64,000 bases of DNA, taken from Closterium sp. NIES-65. Taxonomy: Eukaryota; Streptophyta; Zygnematophyceae; Desmidiales; Closteriaceae. The notes below the pieces were generated by a model. That model was not told the origin of the DNA. It searched no databases and was given only the letters and a program-made list of their open reading frames with translations. The stretch lies in contig CANXME010002591.1 in NCBI GenBank assembly GCA_948144175.1, forward strand, positions 1,546,501 to 1,610,500. Reading direction: 5' to 3'. The translations under genes were made by a program, and so were the position numbers. Of this stretch, positions 11,801-22,753 are shown piece by piece (position 1 is the stretch's first letter; every line of letters starts with the position of its first letter).

Positions 11801-12381
11801 GGTGGGTGTGTGACAGGTGGTGCAGAGACCATTGATGTCTGGCTCGTGCAGGTTGATCTCGCGGGGACGAGGGCTGCGGCGAACCCATGGTCGTCCGTCT
11901 GGGTGCTCCCATGCTTCCTTGCTCATGTAGGCGAACTCGAGAGGGACGAGGTCTACGAGCTCGTCGGATGATGCTTGGCAGGAAGGTACGTTGAAGTCTA
12001 GGACGTAAATCCCCTTGATTGAGCGGGCTCGTCCGAGGTACTTGAATGATTCGGGAGGCGTGTCAGGGGGAGCGTAGGTGAGGATGAGGTCGCGTCTGGC
12101 TAGGTCCGTGGTGAGTATGATGCCGCAGTCGCGAATTTGTCCTGCCGAGAGAAGATTAAACCGAAGGTTTGGGACGTAGAGTACATCGTTGAACGAGATG
12201 TGCGTGTTGCTGTCTCGTGCTTGCAGGACCACGATGCCTTGCGCATTGGCGCGCAGCTGCTCGTTGTTGGCGACGGTGACGTAAGTTGCGGGAGCGCGAC
12301 TCAGGTTTGAAACGTATCATGTGGATCCCACCATGTGCTGTCCGCACCAGCTGTCCAGGTACCAGGTGTTGTAGTTGTTGG
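8858..12381 (-). mobile_element. Ty1/copia relic (protease and integrase parts)
   Basis: A minus-strand fossil. A probable 3' LTR at about 8858-8969 starts TGCGCCGAAAGG and ends TTCTAACA, resembling the ends of the other copia element. In element order the body shows a protease start near 12360 (WYLDS), the LYVPNLRFNLLSAGQ motif at about 12130-12190, a pre-integrase LGHPS motif near 10770, an integrase core (TLTFIDAYWRHVWV) at 10404-10607 and the integrase C-terminal LRVWGC...GIHLGLGHQHKG motif at 9885-10112. No reverse transcriptase core is seen. It is broken in several places and truncated at its 5' end, where another LTR element begins. An acidic frame at 10779-11387 lies between the protease and pre-integrase parts and is unassigned, as is the frame at 9084-9542. 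Confidence 0.75.
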
Positions 12382-12950
12382 TGTGAATAATGAGGAATGA
12401 AGAAGAGAGGGGGTTGCACTAGCAGCAGTTGGCATACATATAGGAAACCCTAATTGGGTTGTACTCGCTATAGAGTACCCCACTGCATGCTAGTCAATTA
12501 TAACATTCTGACACACCCCCATAGCCAAAGTGGGGTGTAATCAGCACAATGAGCAAGCAGGCATAGAGCAGGAGTTCACAATAGTAAGCAAAGCTAGAGT
12601 TAATCACAGCGGGGAAGTGAGGAGGAGGAGGAACTGTGAAGGGAGAGAAAATGCGAGGCAACGACTGAAGCTGCAGAGGCACGGGCACAGGAGCGGCTGA
12701 CTCAGTGGCTACCGAAGCAAGGGCGACGGACTACTGGAGTGACTGGCTCCGCGGCTATAGACGAGTGGCAGGAGCAACGGACCCACTGGCGACTGGTGCA
12801 ACAGGCTCACTGGCTACCGAAGCAAGGGCGACGGACTACAGGGGCTACAGGCGACACGACAGCTACGTTCACACAACCTCCTCCAACTGCCCCACACCCT
12901 CGACACAAACCCCCTGGTGAACCCTAGCTCCACTCCCACGGCACCCCCCT

Positions 12951-12966
12951 TAAACCCTAAACCCTA
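12951..12966. repeat. CCCTAAA telomere-like run
   Basis: TAAACCCTAAACCCTA is about two plant-type telomere repeats inside the GC-rich LTR element. It is too short to imply a former chromosome end. Confidence 0.6.
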
Positions 12967-13186
12967 GGCTCCCACACACCCACCCCCCTCAGCGGCAGCT
13001 GCAGTAGTGGGAGACGAGGGAGGAGGAGGAGCAAGGGGAGGAACTCACAACCGCCACCCCCACACCCGCCACCCCCAAACCCTAACGCAGGTAGGAGCGC
13101 GGGAAGCAGTAGGGGTGGGTCACGGAGGGAAAGGGAGGCGGCGGGGGGTCTCCAGGGCGCCACGAAAAAGCAGGGCGTGGGCCCCC

Positions 13187-13570
13187 CGAGGGCGCCACAA
13201 CGGGTGACGGGAGTGGGGCCGCGCACGGGCCCACGAGGGCGGCTCGACGGACGACGAAAGGGGCCGCGCGCGGGCCCCCAAGGCGCCGCGACGAGGCGAC
13301 GGTTGGGGCCGGCGCGCGGGCCCCCAGGGCGCCGCGACGAGGCGACGGGAGGGGCCGGCTCGCGGGCCTCCAGGCGCCGCGACAAGGCGACGGGAGGGGC
13401 CGGCGCGCGGGCCCCCAAAGCGCCGCAACGAGGCGACGGGAGGGGCCTGCGCGCGGGCCCCTAAGGCGCCGCGACGAAGGGACAGGAGGAGGCCGGCGCG
13501 CGGGCCCCCAGGGCGCCGCGACGAGGCGACCGGAGGAGGGCGACGCGCGGGCCCCCAGGGCGCCACACGA
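13187..13570. repeat. 46-bp GC-rich minisatellite
   Basis: About eight imperfect copies of a roughly 46-bp unit centred on GGCGCCGCGACGAGGCGACG and GGCCGGCGCGCGGGCCCC. The period is not a multiple of three, which is why all frames stay open with similar Arg/Ala/Pro-rich shadows. It fills the interior of the tentative non-autonomous element. Confidence 0.85.
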
Positions 13571-13833
13571 AGCAAGAAACCGCCGCGCGCCTCGGGGCGC
13601 ACGGCGGGCAGAAAACCGCCACGCGCCCCGAGCGCGTGGCGGGAAGAAAAATCGAAGGTCGCGCGCCACAGGGCGCGCGACACACAGTAGGGCAGCGGAA
13701 GCAGGTGGGCCCACAGGCCAGGAGCGTAACCGCTCTGATAGCATGTGAGAATAGTAGCTATAGTGAGGAGCCACAGCTAGGTAAGTCCTGGGTAGGCAAG
13801 TGTAAGTTTAGGCTAGATTATAACATTCTGACA

Positions 13834-16231
13834 GCTGTTGTGGCAGACCCTCGGGTAGGTCATTCGCGAAAATTTTGGGATACCACCGAATAATGCTCGC
13901 CAGCTCCTCAGGGACCGCCGCGCAGAGCGTGAGGATGTCGACGTTTTTTTTGGTGGCTGCTACCTCGTACAAGTGTACTGCGTAGCCTTGATCCCCACTG
14001 TTGATCGCTCGCCACTTAGTGACGGCGTTGACACGTGTCCTCACAGGCTCTGTGTTCGTCCATTTCAGAAGCGTCGTCAGCCCCGCGTTTCCTCGCACGG
14101 CGCATGCTCCCCTTGTCCAGTCTATCGTCGGGTTATATCGCTGCAGCAAGTCTCGTCCCAGCAACACATCGCAACCGTCCAAAGTCGCCGCCAGCATCTT
14201 CATGCCGAACCCGAAATTGTCGCCACACTTACCGAATTTTCCGCGCTTCATCGCGAATGACCAGCGATGTCCTGTCCACCAACCTTGCATCAATCTCTCG
14301 CAAAAACCTGCTCAGCTTCACCCCAATTCTTTTGGCCGTTGCCAGGTTGACGAGACTGTGACCTGCCCCACCGTCAACGAATATTTTAATTGTGTAGCCG
14401 TTAACCCTCCCTACGACTAGCACAGGGTAGTCCTTGTGTTCACCTACATTATTCGTCCGGGTGCGGTCGATAGCTCTGATCGGTACTAGGACACAGTGTG
14501 GATGGTGATTGTCGGGCGACAGGGTCTCGTCAGTAGGGCGCCCCTCTGCTACTGACTCACATCTTTTCCCGACCTTCTCCGTAGTTCTTCTTCCCCTTCT
14601 TAAACTTCGGGAAGTCTCTTTTCGGGTGGCCTAGCTAATTGCATGCAAAGCATGCTCGGTGGCTCGGCTTGGCGCATCCACGCCGTTGATTATGGGCTGC
14701 TGAGTTGATCCACGAAATCGAGGGCCCTCACGGGAGCTCGATCTCGCCCACTACATCAGCGCATCCGTTGACTCGGCTTCCTGGACGGCGTCGTCAAATG
14801 TGCATGGCCGCGTTCGTAGGACCTCGAACTGTATCTCGTATTTCAAGCCCGCCACGTAGCGATCCAATCGCTTCGCATCGCTCATGTCATCCACCTGGTC
14901 GCCAGGTTGCGGAAGGTGCTAGAGTAGTCTTGGACCGAAGTGAGCAGCTTCCAGGCACGCAACTTCATGCAAGCAGAGTTCGAGGCTGATACGTGCTCGA
15001 ATCCGGTTCGCAAGGCGGCGCCCCACTCCTTCTATGTGCGTATCGTGGCTGTCCCGAAAATTGAAGCTGCTCGCTGCGTGGCAGGTCTTCTTTCTGCCAA
15101 ACTCCCGTCGTTCGCACGCGTTTTTTATGCCAAAGTCCCTTCGTCTTGCAACGTCCGTCGCCACCATTCATGCAAAGGTCCTCGTAACAGTGATACAGCA
15201 AAATTTATGCGGGTGGCATCGTCATCAATCATGGCAGCATTGAAAAACACCTCCACACCGAACAACCATGCAGAAACAGTGACAAACTTGTCACTTGGGT
15301 TAAACGGGGGTGAGTTTGTCTGCTTAATTTTGATAGTTGTTAAAGCTGTCATTTCCGCAGGAACTGTTGCTGCTGCTGTTGTCGTCTCCTGAGTTGTCGC
15401 TGCTGCACGTGTCGGTGCTACATGCGACAATTGCGGTGACCATTGCTGCTGCCCTTGCCTCGCATCGTCCGCATCCATGGAGCCTGCAAGTTCACTCCAT
15501 ACCCGCTCATCTGGCGTGGACTTGCGTCCTCATCGACAGGCAACTCCTGGTGCGCTTCACCACGCGCCTGGTGTAGTTTGGTGTTTTCCTTCCTCAGGCG
15601 CTCCATTTTCACGGTCATCACCTGCATGTTGGCCTGCATCGTACGGAAATCTTGCAGGAGCGCGCAGAACTCGGTCTATTGCATGTTTCCTAGGCTTCGT
15701 TGGACGGGCAGGGGTTGATTAGCAATTTTTCTGACTTCGATGAAGGCGCAAACGCTATCATGGTCGGAGTGAAATAATCGTATCTATTTCACAGGCCGAC
15801 CGCTTTGCAGCCCACCAAGTCTATCGTACCCCTCCACTAAACGACCATGTAAACGAGAGGGTAACGTAGGAAAGTAGCTCCGATACCAAGTGTTATGAGT
15901 TGTACGAATGAAGAGTGCGCAGAATGCAATATCGCGAAAGTGATTACAACGTCGAGCAAATAATGAAGCCTAGGACTAATGTACCAGAGCTAGCTAGGCG
16001 ACGGTCGCGGGGTCGCTAGATGGTTAGGTGCAGGTTCGGGGTTGGAAAAACCGAAGGCGACGCGATGGTGGTTCGGAAGGCGAGGACTGTGGAGATTAAC
16101 TCTACAACGGTGGGAGCTAGACTGCAGGGTAGGCACGAGTTGGTAGAGTGATCGTAGCTCTGTCTGTGTTCTCTAGAACTTGTGTTTTCTCAGGGCAAAA
16201 CAGCAAGAGTTTCACTAAGGAAAAGTTGACA
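13834..16231 (-). mobile_element. Ty3/gypsy relic (5' LTR, gag, protease)
   Basis: A minus-strand fossil. A 5' LTR at about 15891-16231 starts on the plus strand with TGTTATGAG, closely matching TGTTACGAG of the first gypsy element, and is preceded by a PBS-like GATACCAAG. Gag fragments lie at about 15125-15640, including FAVSLLRGPLHEWW, the counterpart of YAVSLLRGPAMDWW in the first element. The protease-region motif LGRDLLQRYNPTIDWTRG lies at 13808-14293, followed by WYPKIFANDLPEGLPQQ. The element then stops against the end of the neighbouring LTR element. It is broken in several places, more decayed than the first gypsy copy, and its 3' half is missing. Confidence 0.75.
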
Positions 16232-18039
16232 ATACAGAGTTCAGAATGATAACAAGCAGTGGCAAAGATTGACTACATCACATGCAGGGTTTGCTAGTGC
16301 TCAGGTAGGTCGATCGCCAGCACGACAAAGTCGTCGACCTACCAACGTAGCATCTCCATGGCCCGCCAATGCAGCTTGTGTGCGACTTGCCAACGCTGCA
16401 GAATGGCGGCCTGCCAACGCTGCACCCGTGCAGCTTACGAATGCTGCATCCGCGCGGCTTGTCAATGCTGCATCCGCGCGGCTTGCCAGCACTGCATCCG
16501 CAGGTAATTGTAAGCGCATGTGCAAGCACCTACTTCGCAGGTGCTTGTAGACAGTTATGCACGACGTGCACTGTCGAGCACATTGCGCGGGTTGTCAGCC
16601 ACGTGTTGACGGTTGCACCTGATGAGCCACGTCGACCACGTGCTGCCACGTCGGTCGACTTCGCCACAACAACCTCGACGACATTCGCGACCCTCCGCAG
16701 AACCTCGTCGAGTAGGTAACTCGGTCGACCAGGTAAAGCCCTTGACAACCCTGTAGGATGATGACCTTCGTCATCACCAGTTGACGACCTTCGTCGTCGC
16801 GGGTCGACGACCTTCGTCGACCACCTTCGTCGACCACCTTTGTCGAACACCTCGGTCGACATTTAAAAATGTCAGCTCCTCATTGGTCGAAATTAGGGCC
16901 ATTCGAATTTCTTGCCAAAATTCGTCTGTGCAGTCTCTAGGGTGCGCAGGGTCAGACGCGAACCTCTGTACGAGCTACGCCACTTGTACGTGTGCATTAG
17001 ACATCTGTGTTGCACTCGCGGATGCTTCAGTTACTCTTGCATGGATTCCCTAGTACACCTCGTGTACAGGCAACCCTTGCACACCTGCAGAAGGTCGGCT
17101 GCACCTCCCACACACTCGACCACGAAGTCAGTTTTTCCCATGCGAGGGCGGGGCCAAATTCCTTCAACAAGGTCCTCGGACCGAGCCTGGTTTCCGAAAA
17201 CCGGGGTTGTACGCGGACCGGGGTTGTGGCCCAGTAAGTATTCTCTCATGCCGTCGCTAGTGTAATCCTCGCTATCGCGTTCCATTGCACCCGTTACACC
17301 CCGTCAAGATCAATCTCTCGTAGTTTTCGATAGAGGGCGGGTTTCATGATCAGGTTTCACTTTATGTGGTTTGTGGGCTGGTGGGGGGTTGCGATAGTTG
17401 CGGGGTTTGCCACCATCTCATGTCCAGGTGAGTCCAATCCAGGTGAGTCACGCCAGCCACCACCACCGAATCACCTCCGTTCCCCAGCGTAACTCTGGAA
17501 AAAGCGGCGACTCTGATATCCACGTGGCGAAAATAGATGACTTCTTTGGTGTTTGCCCCATCCAGATTACCAGATCTCACGTTAACAGTCACATTTGTCA
17601 ACGCTGACAATGATCATCCTCCAGCGGATGCTGCCAGATGGCATTCCATCCTGTCCAGTGGCTTATTTATGTGTTGTTCAGCGTCTCGACTATGCCACGC
17701 AAACGGGCAAGGTGCATTCATCACTCCCATCACTCTCGCGGTTCGCGCCATTTTCAACCCGATCCCATTCTCGCATCTTTCCCGCTCCTATCCATCTCGG
17801 TGCCAGAAGATATTTTTCACCTTTCTAGAGCTGGCACTCAAAACAAGGCGATTCGGGAAGACCAAACAGGGTCCGCCAAACCAGGAGCATCTCCCCTTAT
17901 TCTCGCCTTAGTGACTGGAGGCCATTGTGTCACCTTGAAGTTTCCGTCGCCCTTGTATTTCTCGTTGAGGAGACCACCGTACTTTCCTCGCCTTGCCTCG
18001 GCTCCTGAACCAATTACACGAGTCTATCTATCAGCAGGA
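16232..18039. other. Spacer and presumed 5' region of the CSP41-like gene
   Basis: 16330-16510 holds imperfect tandem units of about 27 bp (AATGCTGCATCCGCGCGGCTTG type). 16760-16860 holds GTCGACCACCTTCGTCGAC-like repeats. Neither belongs to a recognised gene. The remaining sequence up to 18039 probably contains the promoter and 5' UTR of the gene starting at 18040. No protein family is recognisable in its frames. Confidence 0.6.
17521..17526. promoter_or_regulatory. Candidate G-box CACGTG upstream of CSP41-like gene
   Basis: A palindromic CACGTG in the context TATCCACGTGGCGA lies about 520 bp upstream of the presumed start codon. G-boxes are common in light-responsive plant promoters and CSP41 genes are plastid-function genes, so a role is plausible. 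A six-base match can be chance. Confidence 0.3.
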
Positions 18040-21000
18040 ATGGCTGCTCTCGCGACCGTTTCCTCTGCCGCTGTCAGCGTTGCAGGGCTGTCGTCTATCG
18101 GAAGCGGGTGAGTTCCTGTCTCCTCATGCTCTCCTTTTTTTTCGTCCCTTTTCTCTCGGCCATTCTGTTGACTGCGTGTCGATCGGTCAAGTAACATCCA
18201 TGTAGAACAACAGTTACAAGCCATTTACTTGAATAGCAAACCTCCCACGGATTCTAATCATGTTCCCTTCCATACCCACCTCCTCGCAGTGCCGCCGCCA
18301 ACCATGCGTCGTCGCTCGCTCTCCGCTCGGTCTCCTTCTCCGGTCTTCGCAAGGACGACTCTCTCTCCGCCGCCGCCGCTTCGTCCTCCCTAGCGCACGC
18401 CGCCATCGCTGCCGTCAGCAGCAAGGTGAGCAGGGTCATCATGCATTGCTTTCGCATCGGCAATGCCGATTTTTTCTCTGCGTGACTTCCTTCCATGCAC
18501 GTCCTGATTCCCCGTTATTCAATAATTATACTGATTCCACTAATGCCCCACCCCTGTCCCTGTTTCCCTCCCTTGTTGCTGCTTCTCCGCCTCTCCTCCA
18601 CTTTTTCCTTTCCTCTCGTTCTCTCCCCTCCCCCGTTCCGTCAACCAGCGCAATGCGCCTGTGCAGAAGCGCGCGGCAGGCGCGCGCGCAGCTGCGGCGG
18701 AGCCGGTGGTGGCGTCCGCGGCGTACGTTGCGCCGAAGAAGATCCTCATGATGGGCGGCTCGCGCTTCATCGGGCTGTACCTCGCGCGCGCGCTCGTCAA
18801 AGCGGGGCACGAGGTGACTCTCTTCACACGTGGCAAGGCGCCGGTGGCGCAGCAGATCCCGGGGGAGACGGACGCGGAGTTTGCGGAGTATTCCGCCAAG
18901 GTGAAGCACATCAAGGGCGACCGCAAGGACTTTGACGGCGTGCGTAGACTGCTGCGCGGGTCGGGGTTCCAAGTGGTGTACGACATCAACGGCCGCGAAG
19001 GCGCGGAGGTGGAACCCATTCTCGACGCGCTGCCTCGCCTCGAACAGTGGGTGGCCTTTTTTTTTTGCCTCGTGCTATGCGCCGTATGACATGCCACGCG
19101 TCATGCCATAGGCCATGCCATGGCTCTGGTAGATGTGGATGGTGTCGCCTCGTTAGTCCCTCTCGTTTTCCTACAGCCTTTTTCCGTGTCACTTATCCCA
19201 TATCGCCTCTCTCCTGCCGGCCTGTCACATCTTGTTGACTGTCTCCGCTTTGGCATCTCCATTCCCCGCGACGTCACTCTCAAATCCGTGCAATCCGTGC
19301 CTTCTTGCACCTAACCCCACTAACACACCGCCTAAAACGATTTTTGGTATGTTCAGATATTCTCTTCGCTAACCACTCGCTTTCGTTCTGCTATCTCGCT
19401 CGCATGAATCTCCCTTGCGCATCTCCCCAACCATCCCCCATTCCCTCTCCCCCCGCGCCCTCCTCTTGTGTATTTCCCAGGTACATCTTCTGCTCGTCCG
19501 CAGGAGTCTACCTCAAGTCTGACGTGCTTCCCCATCGCGAGGTAACTGACTCTCTTCCTTGTTCAACCTTATATTTCGCTTTTGAAAATCCACACAAGCG
19601 CCTCCCTCGTTTCGTCCTTTCCTTCTCTCTCCCCGCACATTTGAACCCCTTCCCTCGCCGCTTCCCCCCCTGCTCCCCCATCTTCTCGCCGATCCCACCT
19701 TGCATTTATTCACCCCACCTGCCATCCCCTTTCCGCCTCTCCCCTTTGTCTTGCGCGCCCGTTCTCTGACCCTCTCCTTCGCCAGGAAGACGCCGTCGAC
19801 CCCAAGTCGCGCCACAAGGGCAAGCTCGATCCGGCTTTTGCGCCGCCTCAAAACCCGTGCCTCGTTCTCCCCATCCCCCTTCGCCCTCCCCCGTCCCTCA
19901 CCCTCTCCTTCGCCAGGAGGACGCCGTCGACCCCAAGTCGCGCCATAAGGGCAAGCTCGACACGGAGGCGCTGCTGCAGAGGCGCGGCGCGCCGTGGACG
20001 TCGATCCGCCCGGTGTACATCTACGGGCCGCTCAACTACAACCCCGTGGAGGAGTGGTTCTTCCACCGCCTCAAGGCCGGCCGCCCCATCCCCGTGCCCA
20101 GCTCCGGCATGCAAGTCACGCAGCTCGGCCACGTCAAGGTGCGAACGGAAAAGGGAGAAGCAAGGGGTTGGAGGAACGAAAAGGGAGCGTGGGGATGAGG
20201 GTTCTGGCCGTGTGGTTTCAGGGGCGCTAGCGCGCAAGTGAGAGGGGCTTGGGTGAGGGGGAGAGGAGGAGGGGACGCGTGCGAGGTCGGGGCGCGGTCG
20301 CCCCCGCGGCCGGGCGCGCGCAGGGGTGGAAGGAGAATGATGGGGGTAGAAGTGCACACCCATTGGGGGCCATGGGATGTATGTCTAAACCGATAGCGAG
20401 CGAAGGCTGAGAGGGCATTTGCTTTTGGAGTGGGTCGGCCGAGCGTAGTGCACTCATTTACCAGCACCTCGTCTCGTTGGGTTCCGCCATTAGTTCACCA
20501 AACCAGCGTTTCATTGCCCGTGTTTACCGCGGATAGCGCGCACGCGAAACGAACCCAGAAACAGACCAGTACGCCAAGCGTCACTCGCAAACCCGTACAC
20601 TCCACTAGTCCCACATCGCCAGCGTACCACTCCATCTACCTCTCCACCCGTGCACTCCACCTCAACCTCGCTCCCCCCTGTCGTCCCACTCCCCGTCACT
20701 CTTCCCTGTCATCCTCTCTCTCCCCCCCCCCGCCACCCGCAGGACCTGGCGAGGGCGTTCGAGCTGGTGCTGGCGAACCCGCTGGCGATCGGCGAGGTGT
20801 TCAACATCTCGGGCCCTCGATACGTGACGTTTGACGGCATCGCGAACGCGTGCGCGGAGGCCATGGGCGCGCCCAAGCCCACGCTCGTCCACTACAACCC
20901 CAAGGACTTCGACTTCGGCAAGAAGAAATCCTTCCCGCTGCGCGACCAGCACTTCTTTGCGAGCAACGACAAAGCGGAGGATCTCCTCGGGTGGCGCCCG

Positions 21001-21914
21001 CAGTACGATCTGATCGACGGGCTCCGCGACTCGTACCAGCTGGATTTCGGCCGCGGGACCTTCCGCAAGGCCGCGGATTTCTCCGTGGATGATATGATTC
21101 TGGCGAAGCTGGGCGTGAGCTCTTCGTCGTCTTCCTCCTCCTCTGCATCCTCCTACTCTTCCGCCTCGTCTGGTGCCTCTGCGAGCGGCAGCGCGGCCAC
21201 CGGAGCGGGTGTGAGCTTGGCGCAGCTGCAGACGATGCCTGTGCCCATGCTCAATGCGCTGGCTCGCGCCCGAGGCATTCACGCCACCTCCCGTCCCGAC
21301 CTCATCCGCCGCCTCGCCGCTGCTGGCGCAGGCGCAGGCGCAGCCGCAGGAGCGGTAGCGGGAGCGGGTGTGGGAGCGGGTGTGGGTGTTTCGGGAGGTG
21401 CCAGTGGTGGGAGTGGGTTGAGTGTGGCTGACTTGGAGAGAAAGAGCATTGGGGAGCTGAGGGCTCTGGCTCGGGCGAGGGGCGTGAGGGGTGATACCAA
21501 GGCCGAGCTTGTTAAGCTGCTTAGCTCCGGTGCTGCTCCTGCTGCTGCAGCTGCTCCCAGGTAAGACTTCGTTGTGCTTCTGCTCATGATGGGTGCTTGT
21601 GGTAAGTTCATGCTCTGGTGTGTCTCCTGCTACTCTCCCTAAACCATGTACAACAGCCCAAAGACTCGATGTGATCCTCTCCTCTCTGTGCCTGTGTCTT
21701 CCATGTCCCGTATATGACAATCAGCCCTGCTGCCTCGTGGAGTGCCCCAGCAGCACCGGCTGCCAGCAGCAGCAATGGCGCGGGTGCTGCGCTGTCGGAG
21801 AAGCAGCTCCTGGCCAAGTCAATGGGCGAGCTGCGTGCCCTGGCTGCACGTCAGGGCATTCGCGGAGGCAACAAGGCTGAGCTCGTCAAGGCACTCGTTG
21901 CCGCTAACAAGTAG
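18040..21914 (+). CDS. CSP41-like: CSP41-like plastid RNA-binding/endonuclease protein with three C-terminal Rho_N/SAP-like repeats
   Basis: Seven exons fit splice consensus and phase: 18040-18107, 18290-18425, 18649-19046, 19481-19541, 19917-20138, 20743-21560, 21725-21914 (TAG), giving about 630 aa. Residues 1 to about 90 are Ala/Ser-rich and suit a chloroplast transit peptide (starts MAALATVSSAAVSVAGLSS). An atypical SDR/epimerase fold follows: GGSRFIG nucleotide-binding loop at 104-110, LEQYIFCSSAGVYLKSD near 199-215, RPVYIYGPLNYNPVEEWFF from 252, SGMQVTQLGHVK up to 295. These are CSP41 hallmarks; the family binds and cleaves stem-loop RNA in plastids and stabilises ribosomes and transcripts. 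After about residue 421 comes a Ser/Ala linker and three related units at about 455-490, 521-558 and 592-630 (core MGELRALAARQGIRG, ending KAELVKALVAANK), resembling Rho_N or SAP helices. Arabidopsis CSP41a/b, around 400 aa, lack them. The start is chosen because it opens the transit peptide. Confidence 0.9.
19769..19836 (+). repeat. Decoy copy of the CSP41 exon-5 acceptor and exon start
   Basis: The stretch CCCTCTCCTTCGCCAG plus about 50 bases of coding sequence (GACGCCGTCGACCCCAAG...) occurs here and again 131 bp downstream at the real exon 5. Only the downstream copy continues into the conserved domain. 131 is not a multiple of three, so use of this acceptor with read-through would shift the frame. 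It is a partial exon duplication within the intron, with a functional-looking acceptor. Confidence 0.85.
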
Positions 21915-22753
21915 TTCATGGTGCTGCTGTTGCTGCTATTGTGGTGATTGCACCTACGTAGCTCAGACAATGGTGGGGAAAGAGCAGTGGTTCTTTACCT
22001 CTGGCGTTTTTAATTTCCCCAATTTTTTCGATGTTAGGATTGTTGGAAGGCCTTGTACACTGCAGATGTGGTTGTGGTGATGATGAAGATGTGATCTATT
22101 CAGACTCGTCACTGCATTTTGTAACTGACACGGCAAACAGACCACGTTACTGGCTTGGCCCCAATCAGTTTCGAAAAGTTGAATGATGTGAAAGGTGTTA
22201 GCAGGTTTCCTTAAATTGCTCAATCATGGGCATTATGTAACGCTTGCGTATTGCGCGATGACGGGCGATTTTCACGAGTGGAAGAGGTGGGGGGCGTTGG
22301 GTGGGTGGGGTTTTGTGTGAGCTTGTCTGTGTCAGCAAAGGAGGTAGGTGAGTTTCACTGTGCTGCGTCAGCAAAGCAAGTTACGCGGGGTTCACTGGGT
22401 CCTGCCTGCGTCAGCTAAGTAAAGAGCACGTCTCGTCATCGTGACGGGAGCCGCACGCAAAAGAAAAGAGAAACATCTGGCGTGTAGAAATTCGCCTTAT
22501 AATGCATAACAACAGGGCCCTCTGGGAAACCCGCGTTGGGAACTAAAAACCGGCATGTGTGTATACAAAAGTTACAACATGGGCTTCCACTCTAGGTGGG
22601 AACCCCAGAGTTCCTACATCTTGAGGTATGATACATACCGCAGATAGCTATCAAAACGTTAAATCAGTATAGAGCTGGGCCAAAAGCTCATTCACCAACT
22701 ACCTTCCACTAAGTAGTTCCACTGACGTTGCAGAGCACGTCGCATTCCGGGTG
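21915..22753. other. Intergenic region between convergent genes
   Basis: 3' flank of the CSP41-like gene (+) and of the fucosyltransferase-like gene (-). I see no gene or structured element. Repeated GTCAGCAAAG phrases near 22330-22375 are the only local repetition. Confidence 0.6.

Larger units (their letters stand above)
12382..13833 (-). mobile_element. Non-autonomous LTR element with GC-rich body (tentative)
   Basis: The right end reads TGTGAGAATAG...CATTCTGACA (13744-13833). Just inside it on the minus strand is TGCTATCAGAGCG (13732-13743), a PBS of the same type as in the neighbouring elements. The left LTR is about 12382-12513 and shares TATAACATTCTGACA with the right, followed inside by a purine tract (ATGGGGGTG on the minus strand). 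The two LTRs differ in length (about 132 and 90 bp) and I find no target duplication, so the limits are uncertain. The interior has no retrotransposon domains; it holds a 46-bp minisatellite. It is placed exactly where a copia relic ends and a gypsy relic begins, so a recombined mosaic is also possible. Confidence 0.5.

Noticed and set aside
13082-13774. Arg/Ala/Pro-rich minus-strand protein with repeats
   Set aside because: It is a translation of the 46-bp GC-rich minisatellite, open in several frames at once.
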